NCBI RefSeq assembly: GCF_014645355.1
Contig: NZ_BMLS01000002.1
Location: 744,001 to 808,000 of the forward strand
DNA length: 64,000 nucleotides
Source of the DNA: Bowmanella pacifica
GTDB taxonomy: Bacteria; Pseudomonadota; Gammaproteobacteria; Enterobacterales; Alteromonadaceae
Reading direction: 5' to 3'
The stretch's first letter is position 1. Every line of letters starts with the position of its first letter. This document shows, piece after piece, positions 48,714 to 56,279 of this stretch. Both the position numbers and the translations under genes were made by a program. The notes under the pieces are model-generated. The model saw only the letters and a program-made list of their open reading frames with translations, was not told the origin of the DNA and searched no databases.

Positions 48714-49366
48714 GCATCCGCGCTTTTATCTTTGATCTGGACGGGGTGTTAACCGATACCGCCGAGTACCACTATCAGGCGTGGGCCGCCCTGGCCAAGC
48801 AGTTGGGTATTGCTTTTAACCGACAGGATAACGAGCAGCTCAAGGGGGTTGACCGTATGGGCTCGCTGCAATTTATTTTGGATAAAGGCGGGCTGCAACT
48901 TAGCGATAATCAGAAACACGCCTTTGCCAATCAGAAGAATCACCACTATCAGCAATTAATAGAGCATATGAGCGAAGCCGATTTATTTGCAGGTGTACAT
49001 GACTTATTCGCCCAACTAAAACAAGCCGATATTGCCATAGGCCTGGCCTCGGCCAGTAAAAATGCCGCCATGGTGATTAACAGGCTGGGGATCAATCAGG
49101 CCTTTGACTACGTGGCAGATGCCGCAAAAATTAAGCAAGGAAAACCACATCCGGAAATCTTTCTGACTGTCGCACAAACTCTGGGGGTAAAACCTGCTCA
49201 ATGTGTGGGCGTGGAAGATTCGCTGGCTGGCCTGCAAAGCATTATTGACGCAGGAATGCAGTCCGTAGGTATTGGAGATGCCAAAGTACTTCAACAAGCC
49301 CAGTGGGTTTATCCCCATATCAAGGATTTATCTCTGCCAAGAGTATTGGAGCAAGCAAACAAATAG
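48710..49366 (+). CDS. pgmB: Beta-phosphoglucomutase
   Basis: 218 residues of the HAD superfamily: nucleophile Asp9 and acid/base Asp11 in IFDLDGVLTDTAEYHYQAW, cap domain with LKGVDRMGSL, then GLASASKNAAMVI, KQGKPHPEIFL and GVEDSLAGLQSI. It interconverts beta-glucose-1-phosphate and glucose-6-phosphate. ATG 48710 (with AGGAG upstream) overlaps the GH65 stop; the longer frame lies inside the GH65 gene. Confidence 0.95.
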   Translation: MSIRAFIFDLDGVLTDTAEYHYQAWAALAKQLGIAFNRQDNEQLKGVDRMGSLQFILDKGGLQLSDNQKHAFANQKNHHYQQLIEHMSEADLFAGVHDLFAQLKQADIAIGLASASKNAAMVINRLGINQAFDYVADAAKIKQGKPHPEIFLTVAQTLGVKPAQCVGVEDSLAGLQSIIDAGMQSVGIGDAKVLQQAQWVYPHIKDLSLPRVLEQANK

Positions 49367-49381
49367 ACACAACCCCAACCC

Positions 49382-49403
49382 AGGGCCACAACGGCGTGGC
49401 CCT
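49382..49403. terminator. Hairpin between convergent pgmB and lacI-type gene
   Basis: AGGGCCAC (49382-49389) and GTGGCCCT (49396-49403) form a perfect 8-bp stem with a 6-base loop; U-tracts are weak on both strands. Confidence 0.55.
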
Positions 49404-49411
49404 TCTGTGGT

Positions 49412-50431
49412 TTAGTGCGACTTTCGGCTCGACTCGCGCACCACCAGTTGCACATCCAGCACTTGTGAGCGCACGGTTTTCCCCGCCAGTTTATCCATCA
49501 GCTTGTTAACCAATAGCTTTCCGCCTTCCAGTGTTTGTTGACGTATGGTGGTCAGCGAAGGATGGCAAAACATGGACAGCGCCACATCATCAAAGCCCAC
49601 CAACGCAAGGTCATCAGGTATTTGTTTACCCGCGTCCATCAGCTTTTTAAGTGCGCCTAGGGCTATCACATCGCTGACAGCAAAAATACTATCCACATCA
49701 GCCGGCCCATTCTCCAGCAACTGCGAGGCGCTACGATAGCCGGACTCACTGGTAAAGTCGGTTTCAAAGCTTAGCTTCTCATCTATCTCAATATCTGCCT
49801 GCTGCAAAGCCAAACAGTAGCCTTGCCAGCGCTGTTCCATTTCACTGTGACTGGTGTCGCCAAAAAACGCGATGCGCTTACAGCCCTGGTTAAGCAGATG
49901 ATTTACCGCCAGATAAGCGCCCATTTTATTATCGCTACCCACAGTGCAGTAGTGGCTGTCTGGCAATGCCGCTCCCCATACCACAAAAGGGCAATCTTGC
50001 TGGGCGAGTCGGTCAATACGCGCGTCATGTTCGCCCTGCCCTATGACGATCAAGCCATCAGCTCGTTTGGAGTCAAAGTAATAGTCCCGCCAGTCATCAG
50101 AAGCGGTGCGGGTATTAGACAACAACATATCGTAGCCATGGCGAGTCAGCTCATCGGCAATAGCACCGAGCATATCCAGCAGCCAGGGATCGGAGATCCC
50201 CTGTTCGGTGCGCTCCTTAAATAGCACCACCACCGCAATCACCATGGTTTTCTGGGTACGCAGAGCGCGCGCTTTAGCATTAATCTTGAAGTTATGTTCA
50301 CGGGCAACGTCCTGAATACGACGACGGGTCTTCTCCGCGATCAGCGGATTGTCATTCAGGGCACGGGATACGGTGGACTCGGAAACACCAAGGAGTTTGG
50401 CAATATCGGCAATGCTTTTGGCGCGAGTCAT
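49412..50431 (-). CDS. LacI-family transcriptional repressor of the alpha-glucoside locus
   Basis: 339 residues: N-terminal HTH and hinge (SIADIAKLLGVSESTVSRALNDNPLIAEKTRRRIQDVAREHNFKIN), then a periplasmic-binding-like effector domain with VSDVIALGALKKLMDAGKQIPDDLALVGFDD. Its position between the phosphorylase operon and the TonB receptor, and the shared palindrome in front of both, suggest it represses them until a sugar such as maltose is bound. No copy of the operator lies in front of its own gene. It resembles MalR/AglR-type regulators; exact effector unknown. Confidence 0.9.
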   Translation of the reverse strand: MTRAKSIADIAKLLGVSESTVSRALNDNPLIAEKTRRRIQDVAREHNFKINAKARALRTQKTMVIAVVVLFKERTEQGISDPWLLDMLGAIADELTRHGYDMLLSNTRTASDDWRDYYFDSKRADGLIVIGQGEHDARIDRLAQQDCPFVVWGAALPDSHYCTVGSDNKMGAYLAVNHLLNQGCKRIAFFGDTSHSEMEQRWQGYCLALQQADIEIDEKLSFETDFTSESGYRSASQLLENGPADVDSIFAVSDVIALGALKKLMDAGKQIPDDLALVGFDDVALSMFCHPSLTTIRQQTLEGGKLLVNKLMDKLAGKTVRSQVLDVQLVVRESSRKSH

Positions 50432-50494
50432 GAATCTGCTTCTGTTATTACTGGTTAGGGCAAGGTTATCAAATTGCGCCGCCCAGAGAAAAGG

Positions 50495-50518
50495 CTAAGG
50501 TGGCCACTGGCCACCTTT
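50495..50518 (-). terminator. Probable terminator after TonB receptor
   Basis: AAGGTGGCCA (50497-50506) and TGGCCACCTT (50508-50517) are perfect inverse copies; on the minus strand the hairpin lies 8 bases after the receptor stop and is followed by AGCCTTTTCTC. Confidence 0.65.
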
Positions 50519-50525
50519 AATTTGC

Positions 50526-52835
50526 TTAGAAGTTGTAACCTATGCTCAGGCGCATTGACCTTGGCATAATATAACGGCCGTTAGGTGCCGTGGGATTACG
50601 TGGGTCACCCTCGGTAAGCCCTTCTTTATCTGTCAGGTTATCTACCGACAAGCGCACATTCAACTGGTCGGTAATTTCCCAGTAGGCACCCAAATCGACC
50701 TTAGTGTAGCCTTTCAACTCACCCAGGTTGTCATCACTGATCCAACGGTCGTCAACCGACGTCAGCGTGCCGTACAAGGTCACAAAGTTACCGCCCGCCA
50801 GTTCAATCTCATAGCTTGGCGTCAGGCGCATTTGCCAGCCAGGCTGGCGCTGGGACTCATTGCCAACAAGGTGGGGATTACTGCTTTTTGTGATCTCGGT
50901 ATCCTGAATTGTCGCGTTCAAATTCAGGTTCAAACCGAAGTCAAAGCTGTAGTTACCATCCAGCTCAATCCCCTTGGCTTCGGTAACCGACAGCGTGGCC
51001 GGTTGGCCGGGCAAAGCCACCGTACTGCTTTCTACTTCGTTAAAATAGGCCGTAGCATACAAACTGTAATTGTCTGCCGCTAACTTATATCCCAGTTCGT
51101 ATTGCTGAACATCAAAGATAAGGTCATTTCCGGCTTCGTATTGAGAATAGTTGTCACGAAAATCGTCGAAATACGGCATTTTGCTGCCATCATTCACTCT
51201 GACGAAAACCCCGGAATTATCGGTCAGCATATAGTTAGCGCCGGCCGTCCAGGAGGTGGTGTCTTCATCGTATTGCACCGGCTTGTTGATAGTGCCATCC
51301 AGGTCTTCATCCACGCTGTAGTTAATCTGATGATTCTCGCGGCGAACACCAAGATCCAAGGTCAGGTCATCAGTAGCTTTGTATTCCAGGGCGGTATAAA
51401 ACGCGCGGGTAGAGCCATCACCGGTGGAACTAAGGTCATAGTTCCAGCCGCAGCTATCCTTGTTGTCATTACAGGAGATTTCCGTTAGGTTTTCGCCACC
51501 CGGCGCCACCACATGGTAAGACTGATTACCCAAAGACCACCAGTCTTTAGCTTCAAAGTTTGAAGTATAGAGTCCCAGTGTCACCTTCAGTGCATCAAGT
51601 TGCTTGGTCAGCGACAGGTCATTGGTAAAGGACTCTATTTCCTTTAATACCACCCAACGTCCTACCTGCTGTACTAGAGTAGCTTCAGAATAATTTTTTC
51701 CGCTCACTGCTCCCTTCACGGGAACAAAGTCGCCGCTAACAGGATCAATGTTCCTCAGATTCAGGTTTTTACCCTCAGCATCCGTCAAGTTTGCCAGTTC
51801 AGAAATCATTAAAGGCGCGCCGTCTGGTACCATGCCATAAGTATTGGCGTCCCCTTTGGTGTAATTAAAACGGTCAGAGAATTGCCAGCCATCGGCAAAC
51901 TCTAACTGAATCTTACCGCCGGAGACTGAACCATCCCAGCCTCGGCCATTGCCAAAATCAAAAGTCTGGCTGGTGCCATCAGGGCCATATTGAATGCTGG
52001 CCTGGCGATTCAGGGTACCGATTTGGGTGTACTCGTTGTCCACCCCACTGACCAGCGGTGTGGGCAGATACCAGACACCATGATCATCGGTCACTCTGGT
52101 ATAAAAGTTCATTTTGCCATTATCCAGTTCTTTGGTGATATTGAGGGTAAACTGGTGTCCCTTTTCAGAGTTAAAACCGGCATCACGAATACCTGGCGAG
52201 CTGGATACATAGCCACCAATCATATAGTAAAGGTCATCGGCCAGTGCGCCACTGACCATGGCATCCACCCGCTGCAAATCGTAGTCAGAAGTGGTGTATT
52301 TAAATACCCCTTCGGTTACCTCTGAGCCTTCTTTTAGCAAAAAGTTAGTTGTCAGGCCCGGCTGTCCATTGGAAATCACCGGGTTGGTACCGCCACGCAG
52401 TGCCTCCATATACGCCACGGTTTCATCCATGCGGAATAAGGTGGAGTTTTCCAAAAAAGACAAGGTTGGGGGCTGGAAAAGCGGGGCGCCTTCCATTTGT
52501 ACGGTCAAAAACGGGGCATCTCCAGTTCCAGGAAAACCGCGCACAAACACATTAGCCCCAGCCACCCCGCCAGAGCTCTCTGACCATACTCCCGGAACGG
52601 CTTTAAACAAATCCGCAGTGCTCTTGGGGGCCAGCTTCCTAATCGCCTCGGCAGACAAGTTTGTAATCGCAAAGCTTGCATCAACCTTACGTACCGCCGT
52701 ACCTGTGGGTGTGCCTGTTACTACAATCTGCTCAAAATCCTTGGCTTGCTCTTGGTCATCTGGCGTTTCCTGTGCCCAGGCATTACTCAATGCTGTCGAA
52801 ATGGCGATGGCCAGGATAAGTTTGTTGCTTTTCAT
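50526..52835 (-). CDS. TonB-dependent receptor, probable alpha-glucoside/maltodextrin uptake
   Basis: 769 residues: signal peptide of 21 residues (ends AWA), TonB box EQIVVTGTPTG at about 35-45, plug with VWSESSGGVAGANVFVRGFPG and YMEALRGGTNPVISNGQPG, and a barrel ending LRLSIGYNF-type (MRLSIGYNF). GGGGA precedes ATG 52835. Shared operator and adjacency with the repressor, phosphorylase and permease point to alpha-glucan or maltose uptake across the outer membrane, as known for MalA of Caulobacter; ligand not proven. Confidence 0.9.
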   Translation of the reverse strand: MKSNKLILAIAISTALSNAWAQETPDDQEQAKDFEQIVVTGTPTGTAVRKVDASFAITNLSAEAIRKLAPKSTADLFKAVPGVWSESSGGVAGANVFVRGFPGTGDAPFLTVQMEGAPLFQPPTLSFLENSTLFRMDETVAYMEALRGGTNPVISNGQPGLTTNFLLKEGSEVTEGVFKYTTSDYDLQRVDAMVSGALADDLYYMIGGYVSSSPGIRDAGFNSEKGHQFTLNITKELDNGKMNFYTRVTDDHGVWYLPTPLVSGVDNEYTQIGTLNRQASIQYGPDGTSQTFDFGNGRGWDGSVSGGKIQLEFADGWQFSDRFNYTKGDANTYGMVPDGAPLMISELANLTDAEGKNLNLRNIDPVSGDFVPVKGAVSGKNYSEATLVQQVGRWVVLKEIESFTNDLSLTKQLDALKVTLGLYTSNFEAKDWWSLGNQSYHVVAPGGENLTEISCNDNKDSCGWNYDLSSTGDGSTRAFYTALEYKATDDLTLDLGVRRENHQINYSVDEDLDGTINKPVQYDEDTTSWTAGANYMLTDNSGVFVRVNDGSKMPYFDDFRDNYSQYEAGNDLIFDVQQYELGYKLAADNYSLYATAYFNEVESSTVALPGQPATLSVTEAKGIELDGNYSFDFGLNLNLNATIQDTEITKSSNPHLVGNESQRQPGWQMRLTPSYEIELAGGNFVTLYGTLTSVDDRWISDDNLGELKGYTKVDLGAYWEITDQLNVRLSVDNLTDKEGLTEGDPRNPTAPNGRYIMPRSMRLSIGYNF

Positions 52836-52945
52836 TGCTGGTCCCCAGTTATATCTATGATTTTACTAACTTAATTTTAATTAAAGCGGTCAAAGGAGGA
52901 TTTAATCAATCGTCGACTTACCACTGTGTTTGTTAAGGCAGGTTA

Positions 52946-52974
52946 AAAATAGACCGAATTGCAATCGATTGCAA
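52946..52974 (-). promoter_or_regulatory. Promoter of TonB receptor overlapping LacI operator
   Basis: On the minus strand -35 TTGCAA (52974-52969) and -10 TATTTT (52951-52946) are 17 bases apart, the same layout as at the GH65 promoter. The operator TTGCAATCGATTGCAA covers 52959-52974 and the palindrome extends to 20 bp (52957-52976). Confidence 0.75.
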
Positions 52975-53096
52975 TTGATATAGAAACAAAATGTACAATA
53001 AATGTTAAATCCAATCTAGATGGGGGTTTTGGCGTATAAATGTGTTAACAAGTTGCTGATGCAGACCCTTGCCAGCCGATTATTAGAAAAGTTAAA

Positions 53097-53112
53097 TTGG
53101 AAACGATTGCAT
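53097..53112. promoter_or_regulatory. Second, degenerate operator-like site
   Basis: TTGGAAACGATTGCAT matches the operator TTGCAATCGATTGCAA at 13 of 16 bases and keeps the central CG and one full half-site. It lies 138 bases from the main operator, a spacing that could allow looping. Confidence 0.5.
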
Positions 53113-53123
53113 AAAGAGTGATA

Positions 53124-53160
53124 GCACGCTGTCAGGCTCTTTAACAGCCAGACAACGTGC
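53124..53160 (-). terminator. Long imperfect hairpin downstream of arcB
   Basis: GCACG-TGTC-GGCT and AGCC-GACA-CGTGC form a stem of 13 pairs with two single mismatches and a 7-base loop, 60 bases after the arcB stop. The U-tract is poor; possible arcB terminator. Confidence 0.45.
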
Positions 53161-53219
53161 CAGGGGTTGTTTATCTTTCGAGTTTAGATTTCGTTCAAAT
53201 CCAGCCCAAGAGACAAAGA

Positions 53220-55568
53220 TCAGTCATCGATAGTTTGATCAGACAACCAGTTGTTGAGTGATTGCATATCCAGTTTGAGTGCATCCTGAAGCTCTTCAAC
53301 CCAATCATAGACGTTCTGCCACCAGGCTGGATGGTCGCCCTGCTGAATCTGGTTAGCGATTTTCTGTACCCTGGACAGTCCCACCGACCCCGCAGCGCCT
53401 TTGATCTTATGTGCCTGGGCACAGACTTCATCTTTATCTTTGGCGCTTAAGTTGGTCAGCAGAATTTCCATATACTGAGGAATGCTCTGATTAAACACGT
53501 TGACACTGGTACTGAGCATTTCAGCCCCTATGGTATCTACCAGCATCTGCAGCATATCCAAATCCAGCACCGACTCGTTCTTACTTGCCGCGTTTGTCTC
53601 CGGCAAGCTCGGCAATTCAGAGGCATCACAGAACAGTTGATTGAATACTTCCACAACCCGACTTTTCTTAATCGGCTTGGAGATAACATCATCCATGCCT
53701 TGGTCCAGGTATTCCTGGCGGGTTTTAATCACATTGGCGGTCAGAGCCACCACGGGCGTGCCTAATACCAGCTCTTCTTCATGCATCCGACTAACCACTT
53801 CAAAACCGTTCATATCCGGCAGTTGAATATCCAGCAGGATCAGGTCGTAATGATTGGCCCGCGCCATATCCAGCGCCTGACGCCCGGTCATCGCCACCTC
53901 GACAGTCTGACCAAGCTTTTCAAGTAGCGCTTTGGCCACTATTACATTCAGCTCAATATCCTCCACCAGCAGTATCTTCAAGCCAGTGATCCTTATTTCA
54001 GCCAGTTGCGCCGGACGTGTACTGATGGCCAACGGCAGTTCAACGGTAAAACAGGTTCCCTTACCCACTTCACTACTGACCCGGATATCCCCCTCCATCA
54101 GTTCAACCATCTTCTTACAGATGGCCAAACCAATACCTGTTCCTGTGGCACTTTGGTGGTCAGGATGTTTAACCTGATAGTACATGGCAAAAATCTTAGG
54201 CAGTTCCTCTTCGGGAATACCGACCCCCGTATCAGCCACCTTAAACACTACATTACAAATACCGTTTTTTGGTGCCTCAGCTGACAGGGTGAAACTCACC
54301 GAACCTTGCTGAGTAAACTTCACCGCATTGAACAGCAGGTTCCATAGCACCTGACGTAAGCGGGTTCCGTCAGCTTCAACAAAGTCGGGCAGAGGCTCTA
54401 TCATCTGCGTCTGGAAATTGAGATTTTTATCAGCCACCAACAATTGAATGATACTGGACAGCTCGGAAAAGAAATCTTTGAGACTGACGGTCTTAAGCGC
54501 CAGCTCCAGCTTGTCACGCCCCAGTTTATCAATGTCGATGATGTCGTTAAAAATATTACCCAGGGTAATGGCACTGGCGTAAATGGTGCTGACCCAGGCA
54601 TATTGCTCGTCGGTCAGCTTAGTGTCTCGGAGCATACGACTTAAGCCCACAATGCCATTTAACGGGGTACGCAGTTCATGACTGATGGTGGCGATAAAGG
54701 CGGTTTTATCCCGACTGGCTTTCTCCAGCGCGACCTGTGAGTGCTTACGCTCGGTAATGTCTCGGCCAAATGCCAATAAGCCCAGGCGGTTACCTTCTTT
54801 GTCAAAAAACGGCACCTTGCGCATTTCATAATAGCGCTTGCTACCATCGGCAAAGCGTAGCCATAGCTCGTCGGTGATGCCCACATTGTTTTCCAGTACT
54901 TCGTGGTCACTGGCCACCACCTGATTGGCCAGATCCTCGTCATACACTTCATGAGGTGTCAGGCCCATCAACTCGGCTTCGGTTTTGCCCGTCATTTGCT
55001 CGGCAACCCTGTTACAACCGGCAAAGCGCCCTTCTTCGTTGCGGAAATAAATTAAATCCGGGCTGGCATCGATAATGGAGCGCAGCAATGAAAACAGCCT
55101 TAATGCATGCTGTTCTTTTTCCGACTTCTCATTAATCTCCAGTTCCAGCTCAGCAAAGACTTTTTCCCTGTCTTCCTGTGCCTTGCGCCGCTCTTCAATC
55201 TCGATATTTAACTGACGAATATTATTCTGCAGTTCGCGGTTTAGTAGCACGTCTTCTTCACGCAAGCTTTCCAACTGCGCTACCACATCTTTCAGATTAT
55301 GACGGCTAATTTCTAATTGCCTGACCAGTTCGCTGAAAAAGTACAAAACCCAGGGGGCGCTGAGCAACGTCAGCATAATGGCAGACGCAAAGTCCTCTAC
55401 CTGCACGTCACCTGTCATATACAGACGAATAAAGTATGAACCCGCGATGGTAAATATCAGGGTCAGTATCACAAACAAAATGCTGATACGCAGGGTGCCG
55501 AAACGGTCAACAAATTGGGCAAAACGGATAGCCCAGGATTCATTTTGGCTGGAAGGCGATGGTTGCAT
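53220..55568 (-). CDS. arcB: Aerobic respiration control hybrid sensor kinase ArcB
   Basis: 782 residues from ATG 55568 (a TTG at 55610 is in frame). Two membrane helices with a very short periplasmic loop (about 29-76), a coiled coil (85-160), a PAS domain (about 165-275), a histidine kinase with His297 (ATISHELRTPLNG), a receiver with Asp580 (LILLDIQLPDM) and an HPt domain with His720 (AHKIKGAAGSVGL). It phosphorylates ArcA when the quinone pool is reduced. The PAS domain keeps one cysteine (Cys185, FAGCNR, equal to E. coli Cys180), but the place of E. coli Cys241 is Tyr246 (SKRYYEMRKVP). Next to gltBD as in E. coli. Confidence 0.95.
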   Translation of the reverse strand: MQPSPSSQNESWAIRFAQFVDRFGTLRISILFVILTLIFTIAGSYFIRLYMTGDVQVEDFASAIMLTLLSAPWVLYFFSELVRQLEISRHNLKDVVAQLESLREEDVLLNRELQNNIRQLNIEIEERRKAQEDREKVFAELELEINEKSEKEQHALRLFSLLRSIIDASPDLIYFRNEEGRFAGCNRVAEQMTGKTEAELMGLTPHEVYDEDLANQVVASDHEVLENNVGITDELWLRFADGSKRYYEMRKVPFFDKEGNRLGLLAFGRDITERKHSQVALEKASRDKTAFIATISHELRTPLNGIVGLSRMLRDTKLTDEQYAWVSTIYASAITLGNIFNDIIDIDKLGRDKLELALKTVSLKDFFSELSSIIQLLVADKNLNFQTQMIEPLPDFVEADGTRLRQVLWNLLFNAVKFTQQGSVSFTLSAEAPKNGICNVVFKVADTGVGIPEEELPKIFAMYYQVKHPDHQSATGTGIGLAICKKMVELMEGDIRVSSEVGKGTCFTVELPLAISTRPAQLAEIRITGLKILLVEDIELNVIVAKALLEKLGQTVEVAMTGRQALDMARANHYDLILLDIQLPDMNGFEVVSRMHEEELVLGTPVVALTANVIKTRQEYLDQGMDDVISKPIKKSRVVEVFNQLFCDASELPSLPETNAASKNESVLDLDMLQMLVDTIGAEMLSTSVNVFNQSIPQYMEILLTNLSAKDKDEVCAQAHKIKGAAGSVGLSRVQKIANQIQQGDHPAWWQNVYDWVEELQDALKLDMQSLNNWLSDQTIDD

Positions 55569-55689
55569 AGGGAAAATTTCCGCTGACGACAATTGTCGGC
55601 ATCCTAGCAAGAGCCGACAACAATGCCCAAGCTGATTTTAATTTGTCCCCCTCAATACACTAAAACCAGTATTTCCCAGCAACACTTAA

Positions 55690-55728
55690 TTAACATTTAT
55701 ATTCACATAACATGAATATAAATTCACT
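55690..55728. promoter_or_regulatory. Tandem ArgR-box-like sites
   Basis: The right box (55711-55728) contains TGAATATAAATTCA, a perfect match to the ArgR core TGAATwwwwATTCA. The left box (55690-55707) keeps one good half, ATATTCA. They are 3 bases apart, the known spacing of ArgR operators. In E. coli ArgR takes part in control of gltBDF. Confidence 0.65.
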
Positions 55729-55983
55729 GAACATTGGTATCCGACTGCCTTCTTTTTATCCAAACCCAACCAGCTTCAGATATCTCCTATAGGCTGATAC
55801 TTTTGGTTATAAGCTAAAAACCAAAACGCAAAAAATGCTCAAAAGCCAACCCATACGCAACTTTCATCCTAATTTACTAAAAAAATAACCATATACATTT
55901 CACGCTTATTACGCTGGGGGAATTGATTTGTGGAAGCATTGTGGTATTTTCATTAACCGCTCTTTATGGGTGCATAAAGATTC

Positions 55984-56020
55984 GTTATTGGTCTGAGCAG
56001 GCTTGAGGCTGACCAATAAC
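55984..56020 (+). other. Hairpin in probable gltB leader
   Basis: GTTATTGGTC (55984-55993) and GACCAATAAC (56011-56020) form a perfect 10-bp stem with a 17-base loop. Not matched to a known riboswitch. Confidence 0.6.
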
Positions 56021-56279
56021 TAAATAGGAATGCGGAATCGGCCATTGGCCAAAAGGCGTCGATGTTGGTGAAATCCGACTCGATATGAACCAAGACAGAA
56101 CGGAATAAACTGCCTGGTTCAAACAAAAAGACTGGTAACCCCGATAAAAATAGAACCTGTCACAGGTCATCCTAACGACACAGGCGCATGAAATAACGGA
56201 CCACTAAGAGTCCAGCACATGCCGTCCCTGAATAAAAACATCACCCTGCCCAGTCGAACGGTTGAAGGAGTCATGAGTA

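Larger units (their letters stand above)
55569..56279. promoter_or_regulatory. Regulatory region between arcB and gltB
   Basis: 711 AT-rich bases between divergent genes without a credible gene. It holds an ArgR-box pair (55690-55728), a promoter candidate TTGATT (55923-55928) with TATTTT (55945-55950) and 16-base spacing, and a leader of about 320 bases with a perfect 10-bp stem (55984-56020). Confidence 0.6.

Noticed and set aside
55985-56170. 61-codon frame on the minus strand upstream of gltB
   Set aside because: No ribosome site or domain; it covers the leader hairpin region.
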